This document shows, piece after piece, positions 22,288 to 33,786 of a stretch of DNA of 64,000 nt. Numbering within the stretch: position 1 is the first letter of the stretch; every line of letters begins with the position of its first letter. The notes below the pieces were generated by a model, which was not told the DNA's origin, ran no database searches, and saw nothing but the letters and a program-made list of their open reading frames with translations. The translations under genes and the position numbers were made by a program. The stretch is taken from the NCBI RefSeq assembly GCF_002078875.1, contig NC_034410.1, forward strand, positions 78,030,143 through 78,094,142. Reading direction: 5' to 3'. The stretch comes from Numida meleagris (Eukaryota; Chordata; Aves; Galliformes; Numididae).

Positions 22288-23249
22288 TTCAATCACCTTC
22301 CTTCCTCGCGGAGCGGTTGAGCAGTGCCGCGTGAGGAGGTTGCTGTACAAAGGCAGGTGAATGGGGTGCGTCAGCGGTGTGAATCCATCTGCTGAGAGCT
22401 GCAGGACCCCTCGCGTTTTTACTGGTCGACAATCAGCGTTTGGCTCCTTGTACTGGTGGTACAACCGAAAGCAGAACCCTTTCAGCTGATAAACTACATA
22501 ATGGTCAGTTTATTACTATGAAGTACGTATTTACAGTACGCTAGCAATCACAAAAGGTATAAGTAGACATTTACTCCTGAAAGTGTATTCAGCTATTGGT
22601 GTATCCTTAAATACTTCCCTCTCTTATCGTGTGTCTTTCTTTATGCTGCTGAATTTTTTCCTTTATCTTGAGACTGGAGAACGACCTTCACAATGCCCAA
22701 ACATGCTTTGCTTTGCACTACCAAATGAGAATGATTTTAATAAGTCACAATTCTGAAAAATAATAATAGTATTCTGGGATGATTCCAGCAGCTTTTTTGG
22801 AGCTAGTTAACATCTATGCTGACCCACAATCTATTCTAGCTCATAAATCTCATAAGCGTCAAACACGATGCTGTGCCTTCAGTAGAACACTGATTACTAT
22901 AATAAATCTTTCTGCCATGTACAAACAACTACAGAGATACAGATCCAATAAAGAAAGAAGGACTGGAGTCATAGACATCAACTTCGGGACTGGTGACATT
23001 AAGGCATCTTGAGAAAAAGGAGAAAAACTGAGGAAAGAAGGCATACAAATTTGGTGCACAAATTTGGATGAAAGAATTCATATTTCTTAAATATTGTGTT
23101 AACAGACTACTGTACAGCAAAAAAAGGAGGAGAAGTACTATATCACTACAAAGTATATTTTGATTTCCTCTAAATAATACAGAGTAAGCTGCAGTTCATT
23201 CCTTAAATTACAAAATTTACTTAATCTTGAAATGAATAACTATTATCTG

Positions 23250-23262
23250 GTTGCTTAGCAAC
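23250..23262. promoter_or_regulatory. RFX X-box-like palindrome
   Basis: GTTGCTTAGCAAC is a perfect inverted GTTGC/GCAAC pair around TTA, a good RFX-family half-site arrangement. It lies 1.1 kb from the X-box-like site in the CpG island. Confidence 0.45.
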
Positions 23263-23619
23263 TCAGACAATGCCAACATCCTTGGCTAGGTTGTAATGAG
23301 TTTCTTTTCTAAATTTCTGGAAGTATCTTTCATTTGTTTAAAGCTCTGTAACAGCTTCTCTACCTCTTATGTTTTAAATCCAAGACTTCCTTTTCTCTGC
23401 ACAAGAGATTAGCCTTGCTTCCAGGAATGTGGTTCCATAGAATTGAAAGCTGTAGTTTATTTGGTATACCTTTGTGTCTCTATAGTCTCTGAGAACCATT
23501 TATGGGAAGTGCAGTTGAATTCTGTTTTCAAGAATTCATCCACGAATGTTGATTGAAGATCTACATCGTCTTTGTCCTGGGGTCAGACATATTAGGGAAC
23601 ACCAGACATGAGAAGAGAC

Positions 23620-23730
23620 ATTGCTGAACATAGCCTGATCTAGCTGTGGATGTTCCTGTTAATTGCAAGGGAGCTGGACTAGATGACCTTTAAAGGTCCC
23701 TTCTGACCCTAAGGATTCTATGATTCTATA
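23620..23730 (+). mobile_element. CR1 LINE 3' terminus
   Basis: 'cctgatctagctgtggatgt', ggagctggactagatgacct and a tail ending aaggattctatgattctat. A very short 5'-truncated copy. Confidence 0.88.
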
Positions 23731-26700
23731 ACAAATAACAGAGTGAGAAGCTGACAAACTTTGCAGAATAACACCATGAGAAATGACTGGATTTCACAGA
23801 TGATGGGGAGCTACGTGAGAGGAGGCTGGGGTCCACAGGTGCCTGGAGGGGAGTACTGGGGATCTGCTGCGGAGAGCAGTCTTAAAAAGAAAACAGTATC
23901 TAAGTTACCATTTTCAGTAATGCCATGTAAAGCCTAAATGACGTAGGTAACAGTACCAGAAATACCGAATGTGGTTTGCCAAAATTAGGACCAGTAGGGA
24001 AAAAGTAGCTGGAGTGGGTTGTTTATTTAAGAGGAAAAAGAGAGGTATTAAGATGGATGGGGGAATTATAAGCTTGGGAAAACTGAGGGAAATGGGGATA
24101 AAGTAGGGCAATCAAGTATAAGAAAGCTGATGGTTTATTAACATCTCATTGAGCCCTGCACCCACTACAGTCTTTCTTGTCTTCTTATTAAATCCTATTC
24201 TTACCTATTTTTATTTTTGTTGTAATCCCACTTTCTGTCCTATGTGAGGAGAGCTCTTAAGTGTGCAACTGCAGAAGGGGTCTCAGGTCATGGGCCCATA
24301 GGGCCAAGTGGAGAGTTTGGTATGCGGACATTTCCTGAGCTCCTTGCAGTCCTCCATGTTTATGTGCGTGACTAATTCATTTCAACACAGACTAGCTGGC
24401 AGGTAGCAGACCCATGTCTGGAAAGTGTCAAGGTTTGCGTCAATGCCTGAGTAAGGGCCTGTGGACTAAGCTTGGGTATCAGCATGGTTTAGAGCCTGTG
24501 CTGCTGTCAGAGAGATTTGTGAATGCACTGTGCTTGTGAATCTGGAGAACGAAGGAGTGTGTTTGCATTAGAGAACTTTAATTGTGATAAACAGGACCTG
24601 GCTACCTGTGTTTACCTTTATGTGAGTGGTGGTGTGTTCATGTAGGTGCCAGCAACTCCCTTAGCAGTCCCTAATTTGGGTCATGCAATAGCATCATTGT
24701 ACCCGCAGCTTAAGGTAAAAGAGAGGCTGGCGATCAGGGCTGTGGCCCTAGCGAGGCATGCACCTTCCATTTCTGACGTAGCCCGTCTCCCTGACGTAGC
24801 TGTTTTGTGGCTTGGTTGGCTGCATCCCACATGCGGGAGCTGCAGGTTTTGGAGGGAAGCTCAGTCCTGCACGGGTACCTCCGATAACTAGCTCTGTAGT
24901 GAGGGAAACATGATAAGGGCTTGGGGCTGCAATCTCTAAGTGTGAAGTGGAGGACAAGGTGGACCTGGTGCTGTGAGGAGCTGTGTTAACCCATACCTGC
25001 TAGTTACAATGTTCCCCCCTCAGTTCCTCTTCATTCCAGATCGGACAGGATCAGACTAACGACTTCAGCAGGAACAGGACTTTCAAAGGCTGGAGATAAA
25101 GTATTTTACACTGTTAGGTTACATGACTTTTTAACCTTGGCATTTTCTGATCCAGACACCGTAGTATATACTAATAGAGGGTTGGGGGAGAGAAGTATGC
25201 AGCAGTAAGTTATTTGCTTATTCTTTTCTAAATTGCTTAGCTACCATGGAGATAAGCATAGCATGGATACCAAGAGGAACTAATGTTATTCCCGCGCATG
25301 CCATTCTACAGCACTGTGTACAGTTATGAAGCTTTAAAAATAAAATACCTTAGGAATGATTGAATTTAGAAATTCTAAACCTCAGACCAGTGAACAGTAT
25401 TGACTTTCAAGAGAGAAGACTTAAAAGGCACTCAAAACCAGGGGCTATGTCTCTGTATTTGAGCTTTTAAAGTAAAGACTGGAGAATAGGAATCTTGCCT
25501 TTGTGTTACTATTGTAATTTATTTATTTTATTCTGTGGTGTTTCACTGTGGTTTTGCTCTGTGTTTCATTTTGTTTTGCTTCAGTAGTGCTTAAACAGAT
25601 GAGCAGAAAAGGGAGGTAGTGGCAAATTAATAACGTTTTATTTGATACTGGATTCTTGCTCTTTCCATAGGGAACTTCCAGAAGGAGCATATCAACACCT
25701 GGAATCTCTGGTCTGATTTCACAGCTGTGAAGAGGATATCTGCATGTGCAGGCTGCTGCTCTTGATCGTATTGGAGACTGGAGCTAGCATGACTTCACAA
25801 AATCATAGAGCCCATGTCCCCTTCGTGCCATCCCTTCCTTTGGGAAGCTCAGTGCCTCCAGTTTGTAACAAATGTAGAGCAGAGGAATATGCTTTAAGTT
25901 CAGTCATGACTTTCCCTGCACATCTAACCTGCAATCAGTGCAAACACAAGAGGATGGGGTGGAAGAACAGCATTCATCGATAGCCAATGATGTAAGTGAC
26001 AGTAATAAAACCAGTAGCAACTAAGGAAGGTGCTGTTTGAACCAAAGCAGCAGCACAACTGGCTCTTCAGCAGGAGTCCTGCGCTCTGGCAGCGGGAGGA
26101 TGGCAGAATGGATACAGCATGTGGGTTGTGCCTTTCTTCATCCTGGTATTCCATCAGGATGGCAAACTGCAGTCACAAGGCACCCAAATGAATGGAGCAA
26201 AAGAAAATGGGCAACCACCTTGCATAATATTTTTGGAAGTTACGATAAGCAAGTTCCTGAGGGAAAAGATTATGCTTCCAAAACTGGTGACTCCTGAAGG
26301 GAATGAAGTAACTGTCCCAAGGCAGCTGACTATCGCCAGTAAAGAGATTCAGAAGGCACAGTGAGGACTTGATAACTGGCATCTCTCATCTTCTGTGTTA
26401 TACACAAGTGTCCCATCCTCAACTGCTGATACACACACATTTATATAAGTGAAACTTAGGAAAGAACAAAATTCTTGCCTTACCCATATGGTGCTGTATT
26501 GTTTTTAATTACCTCCATTTGATATGGTTCTGGTTCTGTGACTATATTACAATAATATTAGCTATTCACCAGCTTCTAGGCAAGTGCTCTCAAAATTAAG
26601 CTATCGTTGCAGTAAATCTCTCACTCAGTTATTCCATTCAAAATAAAACAGGTTGAAATGCTAAGGGGTTTCCAACCCAGAATGTCTTGTATCAAGACTG

Positions 26701-28649
26701 TTTCACCAATTTTTTATGGGATAAGATCTGGCAAACTAAAGGACGGGGAATATGCATGGACAAAGTGTTGGACTGAGGGAGTAGGGTAAGGGGATTGGTA
26801 TTCCCATTCTATTTTTATTATTCTTGCTGCAAAAAGCCTAAAATTATCCCCTTCCTCTTTCAGCTGCATTTATCATGTCCTGTGAAGTGCCTGGTGCAGA
26901 GACAGTCATCTGCTACCAGCAGGGTACTTGGTTGTTTTCAGTCCAAATCAACTGCAGCTTGAGAAACTGCCATATGATTTTATGATAATGTTTTAAAAGA
27001 GCTTTAAATCCAGATTTCCACAGACAGAGAAACCCCATCACTGCAGTGGCATCCCTGATGTCAACCTCGGGGTTCATATATAAGAGAGATGATGGCAGTG
27101 CCTTCTCTGCTCACTGTGTTTTTCGTTTTGAGTTTCTGTCTACCCAGCAGGTAAGACCATCCTTCACAGATGTTTGCAGAATATGAAGTGTTAGCACATA
27201 CATTTGGGTGCTTTTAGCCAAACTTTTCCGGGTTTAGGCATCAAGCAAACAAGATTTTTGAGAATCTAAAATTTCAGTCTGGGCATCAGAAGGGATCATT
27301 AAAAAACACTTAAAAGCACAACTCTTGCAAATCTTGCTTCACTAATAAATCACCACTACCACTTCTCCTGCACTTTGGCTTTCTCAGAAGGTTATCTAAC
27401 TATTCGAAGACCATGTCCCACTTAAGAAATACAGCAAGAAGAGGGGAAGAGGTGGTACATTCATGTTTAACACACTACACCAACCCTATAATTCAGAATA
27501 CTGAAGGAAATTACTTTTTAATTTCCTCCTTCTAATGAAATAACAAAATATTGGCTTCTGTGAATATGAAATTGGTGTTTATCCAGATTGGAAAACAGCT
27601 GAGCAGCTTGCAGTTTTCTACAGTTTTGTTAGTTGTGTTCACAAGAAGACAAACCAGGGGCAAATTATTTAAAACATTTCGTTTACTGCTTTTGCTAAAA
27701 TTGCATTATTTTCAGCATCTGAGAAACAAAAATTGTAAAAGTTTCCAGTTTTTAAGTGAAACTGCTTATTTTAATTCCTGATATAAACAATAGTATCTGC
27801 CCTTTTCCTTTGAGAGTCTTCGTGATTGTAAAGTGGTAACTTTGTTTTCAAATATCCCACCCAAAGGTCCTGTAGAAAATGAAAATTCCACGCACTGAAA
27901 GCTCCTGGTCAAATTAAGGTGATTTTCATTCTCCTTTACAGCCCCTAAAAGCAATGGTGGAAAAGGTCAAGAATAATGAGGAATGTTGATGGCACCTGAC
28001 AGAGCAGGTTCTCAGGGTGCCAGCACATCTCCATACAGCTCCTGGAGACCTCCAGCTGTCCTCCAGGGACAGATTGCAGTCTTCAGTCAAATGCTTCAAA
28101 CCTGTAGATGCCATGTTGCTGGTGATTCTAAAGATGTGTCTTGCTATTGTCAGGTTTAACAGGGGTTCAGAAAGTTTCTTCTGCAGCTACTGCTCTGATA
28201 GCTTCAGCATTGTATCTTGTTCTTTAATTGTGTCTTGCCTCTCCTCATTTGTGGTGTCACTCCAGGTGCTGGATCAGCCCTCATCCATGCAGCACCTGTA
28301 CTGCAGAAAACGTTCAGTTCATTGAGGGATTTGTGTGTACCATTGCCTCTTTGCAGAAGAAGGACTTTGCAACATAATGAAATATGTACTGGTTTTTTTT
28401 TTTTGGTGGAAGTGAATATGGGACTGTCTTCCTTATACTTGCAACACGGTGGAGCCATAATTGACATGTATAATGATTTGTTCCATAGTCATCACACATA
28501 ACTATTTATATAAGCTCTTTCATTTCAAGTCATTTTGGTCAGAAACTGATGAGAACCCATACACTAACTGGAAGAACTAATACAGAAACTTATCAGATGT
28601 AATCTTTATTCTTCAAGTCAAGAAAAGGAAGAGTGTTTTGAAAAGGGTT
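23731..28649. other. Intergenic, no gene recognised
   Basis: Contains an unassigned cluster of short frames at 25744-26364 with two Cys-x-x-Cys pairs (CNKC, CNQC). A weak CCATGG/TTGC palindromic scrap lies near 25236. Nothing here was identified with confidence. Confidence 0.4.
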
Positions 28650-29240
28650 CACATGTGTTAAAGTCAAGGTCAAAGCCATCCGCTACTCTCCATTTGCCCA
28701 CAAATGTAGTCATCTGTTGAGAGAAGATAGTCAGTTTACCTTTGTTAAGCCCATACTGACTCCTCTTTATCATCTCCTTCTCCTGTGCGTACCCAGAAAT
28801 GTGCTCTGGGGTGCACTGAGGTTTATGGATTTTGAAAAGGTAGAAGTGAGTCTGATCAGTCTGTAGTTCCAGATCTAGTCAGATCTTCATAGTAACTTTT
28901 GATACACTTAAGGTCTCCCCTGGCAGCATCATTGATGTCCATGTGGATAAGCAGCAGGGGCATATAGCCTGAGAGCCTTGGCTGTTTCTCTGCTATATCT
29001 TGGACCTGAGCCTTTGGCAAGCAATGCATCTTTCCAGACAGCAAGCCAAGTGGGCAGATGGGGACTTCTGTCCTCTACAAGCAGAAACCAACCACTACTG
29101 TCCCCTGCTACTTCCTCCTCTTGCTGATGTGTGGTTCACGCTTGGCCGGCTCTGATGCTTCCCCAGATACAGCTTTCAGCCTCTCTCCTGCTACCAGGGC
29201 ACTGAACCTATTCTGCAATGGTGGACCTGTAGGTGGAGAA
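28650..29240 (-). mobile_element. CR1 LINE with ORF1 esterase joined to the end of ORF2
   Basis: On the minus strand, 29130-28870 reads as the SGNH/GDSL esterase part of CR1 ORF1 (PLLLIHMDINDAARGDLKCI, with the Asn of block III). From about 28865 to 28650 the antisense sequence is the end of the reverse transcriptase (atttgcccacaaatgtagtc, 'ctgatcagtctgtagttcc'). The body between ORF1 and late ORF2 is missing, so this is an internally deleted copy. Confidence 0.75.
28856..29130 (-). pseudogene. CR1 ORF1 SGNH-esterase relic
   Basis: The minus-strand reading is VVVGFCL, a stop, then RTEVPICPLGLLSGKMHC..., and further on LLLIHMDINDAARGDL. In active CR1 ORF1 the first block carries GDS with the nucleophile Ser; here it is GFC, so the catalytic Ser is gone. 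The block-III Asn remains. A stop lies inside the domain. An esterase domain in ORF1 of CR1-like LINEs is established knowledge; the assignment of this relic is by my alignment. Confidence 0.7.
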
Positions 29241-29737
29241 GGATCTGTCGTCCATGGGCCAGAAGTCAGGTTAGGTGAGTCTATTTAATTCAGTAAAGGC
29301 TTTTTTTAAATTGTTTTCCTTTTGATGTTTTAAACTAGAAAAAATGAATGGATGCATTTATACTACATTACTGCTTGTGACTAGACTTAATTCTTCAGTC
29401 AAATAATGATAGGAAAGTTAGTTTACAGTCTCCAAAAATGCATGCAAATCTTTGAATAGCTGTGTTTCACCGTCTCCAACATTAGTATTGTGGAGGAGGA
29501 CAAAGATTATTCTAGATAATACAGGGTCTAAGCCTTACTCTTACTTTTATCCTACCGTAGGAAGGTTCTGTGAATTCGTCAGATGAAAGGAGTCATCTTA
29601 CAGGCTAATAAACCCGAAGTGCTAAGGGCACTGCGTAACAGGTTTCAAATCTGGTTGCTCTCACAACTGTACATTTCTTTTACAATCAGTTAGGGAAGTT
29701 AAGAAATTCTTGTTATTGTTTAATTGCTTATAGTTTA

Positions 29738-29742
29738 GTTGC
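29738..29742. repeat. Target-site duplication, left copy (GTTGC)
   Basis: Matches 30286-30290 exactly and borders the solo LTR. Confidence 0.85.
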
Positions 29743-30285
29743 TGTTGTGGTTTAATGCAGCAGGTGGTTGAGCACCACACAGTCATTCACTCATTCCCAC
29801 CCTTCCCAGCGGGATGGGGGAGCGAATCAAGAAAAAAAAAGTTGAACTTGCGGGTTGAGATAAAACTATTTACTAAGACAGAGAAAAGGAAAAGGATAAT
29901 AATTACAGCAAATATATCTTCATATGTGAATGTATATAGCAAGTGATGCACAAGAAACTGCTCACCACCCCCTGAATGATGCCCAGCTACCCCCTGAGAG
30001 GCACAAGAGAGTGAGATGAACTCCCACCCCCTTCAGAACTCCTTCCACATGATGTCATGTGACATGGAATATCCCTTTGGCCGGTTTAAGCCAGCTGTCC
30101 TAATTCTGTTCCCTCCCAGCTCCCGGGGCCCTTCACAGTGAATGGCCTTGGCTCTGTGCAGCCCTGCTTAGCAGCGACTATAAACACTGGTGTGTTATCA
30201 GCGTTGTTTTTCTCCTAGAACCAAAACATAGCATCATACCAGACGCTCTGAAGAAAACAATTCTGTCCCAGCTGAAACTAAGACA
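29743..30285 (-). mobile_element. Solo LTR of an avian ERV (ERVL-like), 543 bp
   Basis: The element runs TG...CA on the minus strand: its 5' end at 30285 reads tgtcttagtttcagctggga and its 3' end at 29743 reads ...ttaaaccacaaca. It is flanked by a perfect 5-bp duplication GTTGC (29738-29742 and 30286-30290). There is no internal viral sequence, so the provirus was reduced by LTR-LTR recombination. A 5-bp duplication is usual for ERVL-type elements. Its open frames have no meaning. Confidence 0.88.
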
Positions 30286-30290
30286 GTTGC
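30286..30290. repeat. Target-site duplication, right copy (GTTGC)
   Basis: Matches 29738-29742 exactly and borders the solo LTR. Confidence 0.85.
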
Positions 30291-33039
30291 TATAATCTAA
30301 CAGCATAATAAAATCCCCAGAACAATGAAATACTTGTGGGCTATTGCATTCACTGGATGTGTTATGGCTACTTTTAGGGGCTTTTCACACATTTGTGTTC
30401 TTCACAAAATGAATGAGACAGAAAGACTTCAGATGAATCCCCTGATGTTGGGCTGGCCATGAATATGTCTTGCTATAAAATCTTCTGAATCTAGATAAAC
30501 ATGAGAGTAACTTACAGCAAGAAGATTTGTTCTTATCATTTACTGGCTTGTTATGCATTTCTTATCCTCGCATTTTGTATTACCACATGAAAAAAAAAAG
30601 TGCAGCAAGGCTTATATAGAGTATTTTATTGTTTTTAAAACCACAAGATCACACCTATGGACCTTAAATATTATTAATGCATGATAGTACAGTCCAAATG
30701 CAGAAAAATCCCAGCTGTTCTCTTTATAGTAGGGCAGGTTTAATGGTTTTTAGTGAGGAAACAGGGCTGGTGCAGTCATGCCCCATGCACAGTTGCCACA
30801 TCCAGTTCTGCTACTGGCCATACACTGGCAACCTACAGATGCAGTAGCTAGCATTGCAATTATGACAAAGGGAAGGATTAAAGTGGTTTATAGAAGAACA
30901 AGCATGAGATAAATGGACTGGGTGTGTGCAAGCAGGCTGCTGGGCAGTACACTTGCCTGGCCATGCCCTGTGCCTTGTGCAGTCTGTTCTGCCTTCTCAC
31001 TCAGCTCCATATATATCTCTCTTCCTGGGGAGAGACTGCCTATGGTGGGCGCACATATGTCTGTATGGGAGTCTGCATGCCGCAACTGCAGTGTGACTGT
31101 TGGTGGCAGGGGACCAAGTGTCCATGAAACAACAACCACAGCAAGTGAGGGTACGTGTCAGCAGGGCTGTGAGGAATTCAACTATTACAAGAATGTTATG
31201 AATAGCAGTCCTGAAAATCTGGGAATCACTCTCTAGCTTGGAAATATTAGAGTAAATCTCATCTAACAGTTAGAAAAAAATGTATCATGATACTGTAGTG
31301 ATTTCTCCTTCTCTTCCTCCTCTCTTTCCCCCACCCAGAATATAATTCAGCCTTTAACTGTGTTTACTGTCTACTGTTAACTAAGTTTTCATAAGATTAT
31401 GCTATATGATTGTCTGCAACAGAGCAGGAGACTGGGCTAAGAGACTCAGTATCTTCATCTTTGCACTTCAATAGAATATCATGATTCACAAGTAAGGAGA
31501 AAATATAAATGCTATGAATATTAACAACTTCCAGTTTGTAATAACAGAAGTGGAATACAGGCAGCAGCTGAGAACATTACATCTAAAATCATACAATAAA
31601 AATCATAAAGTATAAAATTGGCTCCCTCTCATTCAGTTCATTTCCTTGTTTTCTTGTATCTCCTTCTGTACTGTGCTTGCAGGTTAATATAACTTCCACG
31701 CTTAAAAAATTCTCTAAGCTCTTCCAAGAAGTCACCTCCAATTGCATGACCAGTAAAACTGCTTATTCTGTTCAATAATATCCTACTGAAGAAGATTTGC
31801 ATTTCTAGAAAGAACTAATTCTGTAGTGAACTGATTCTTTTTGAATTACTATTCAGAGGAAATGACCTTGCAGAGACATAACTGACTTAAAAATTTCTTG
31901 TCTATGGCTACTTACGGTCTCAGTGTTCCATCCTTGCAGCTCACCTATATTTATTTACTTAACAGAGCATATGCTAAGCAAACTTACTATGATTTTACTA
32001 AAATTGCAATGCATTATGAACACAATAATCAAATTCAGGTTGAAATTAAAAACGTAATCCCTATAATCAGAAGTCTAAGTTTATCGAACACCACACAAAT
32101 GCAGCAAACAATTGACTCAACCAGTGAGCCACAGAAATTGCATTGTGCCAGTCTTGTCTTGGACAACTGCAGTCAGATTTCTTTCAGTCCCTATACATAG
32201 TACCTTGCTGGACTTACACCAATAAACAACTGTGCTGTTGTCAAAAGCGATTAGCTAACTTTCCTCTGCTCCTTAAATCATGCTAGGTATAGGACTGGAG
32301 CACTCAGCTTCCAGAGATCATTAGTTTCTGCACACATAATGTAGGCACAATTGTCTCAGAAGCTACAGAAACAACTTTTAGACATAACTGCTTTTGAATC
32401 AATGGCTACATTGACTTTGAAAACACCAATTTTACCTTTACCATATTGGTAAATTCTATGCCATGCCTCTACTTCTATTTATTGCCTTCAGTAAATGGAA
32501 AACACTTAGTCACAGCTCGTAAGAGAAACAACGAGGTCTGTCTTGAATTTCTGTTGTGGTAGTGGGTCTCTCCAGAACTTGTCTTTCATCTCGTCTTTTT
32601 TTGCATGACTTTCACAAGTAAGGAAATGCTTGTGGCTTTAAGGTCTTTAATGAAGAAAGAGAGAACTACTTTTCTTCTGCAGGTTCTTTGTTTCTTCTTT
32701 AAGTGCCATTTAAAAAAAAAAATCATACCGTACTGATAACTATGCAAATGATGTTGGAAACATAATTTTTTACTTTAGCACTGCTAGGTACTGCTATCTA
32801 CCAGCACGCATTGTTAGCCTCCTAAAAGGAGCTCAGAGTGTTTTTACTTCTCAGCACTTCATTTCAGCTGGTACTCTGTTGGTGTTGGATTGCCTTGCCT
32901 CACTCTTAATTATTTTCTACGCTCTTTTGATACTTTGGCAAGCGATCCCTACAAACAAGTTTCAGTTCTAATACAGCCTTTTAACCTGTGTATTGCTTGT
33001 ATGGCGTCAGACATTCCCGTCTGCTTTTAGAATGCTTAA
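30291..33039. other. Intergenic, nothing recognised
   Basis: AT-rich unique-looking sequence. Frames at 30888-31236 overlap on opposite strands and have no family pattern. Confidence 0.45.
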
Positions 33040-33786
33040 AACTAGCTCACATGGGGCAGCTTGGATGAGAAGACTGTCCCAGAACTGTGAAAATTTGGAA
33101 AGTTTGGAAGAGACTGAGGTCTCTGCTCCAACCTTCTGCTTGAAACAGGACAATTGCCATGCTACATTAGGCCACCCATGCTTTTGTGTAAGGAATTCTT
33201 GAAAACCTTCAAAAATGAAGATTCCAGCACTTCTCTGGATAACGTGCTTCTGTGCTGTGTTACCCTTCTGGTGAATATATCTTTTCCTAATGTTCAAATT
33301 GAGCCTCTCGTGCTACAAATCAAGTCCATCATGTCTTCTTTAAACATCAGCTGCTACAAAGAAGAGTGTGACCTCTCAGCTTTGTAACCACCAGTTAGAT
33401 AGCTGCAGACTAATATTAGGTTATTTCTTCAATTTCTCTTCACAAGACCAACAAAGTTCAGCTACTACAACCTCCCCCAACGTATGCTCTGGCCATCTTT
33501 GCTGCCTGACTTTCTCCAGTTCCCCCATACCCCTTTTGAACTTAGAGGCCTATATCCGCACACAGATGGAGAGTCATCAATAATAGGAAGTGCAGGAAGC
33601 TAATAACTTCCTTCAGTCTGCCTGATGTGATACTAAAGTGGCTCTGCATATGATTTGCCTTATTTGCAACGAGACCACACTGTTGGCTTATATTCAGCCT
33701 GCCATTCCCTGTTACCTCCAGGTTGTCTTCAGCAGGACTGATGTTCATGTAGTCACATTCTAGTCTGTACTGATGCATTCCAACCC
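33040..33786 (-). mobile_element. CR1 LINE, antisense, about 750 bp, diverged
   Basis: The 3'-end blocks appear in reverse order: 'gaaaaccttcaaaaatgaag', 'acttctctggataacgtgct', 'ggtgaatatatcttttccta', then 'ttcttcaatttctcttcaca' and 'cagcctgccattccctgtta', reaching the end of the reverse transcriptase near 33780. It is longer than most copies here and well eroded. Short open frames inside are accidental. Confidence 0.72.

Larger units (their letters stand above)
22070..22440. promoter_or_regulatory. Orphan CpG island, possible promoter
   Basis: A dense cluster of CpG dinucleotides in otherwise AT-rich intergenic DNA 3 kb downstream of MED10. It contains a GTTGCCATGGCAGC X-box-like site (22111) and a CACGTG E-box (22282). 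Short open frames occur on both strands but none resembles a known protein. A CAG|GTGAAT donor-like site is near 22350. It may be the promoter of an unannotated non-coding RNA or of a distant gene. Confidence 0.55.
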
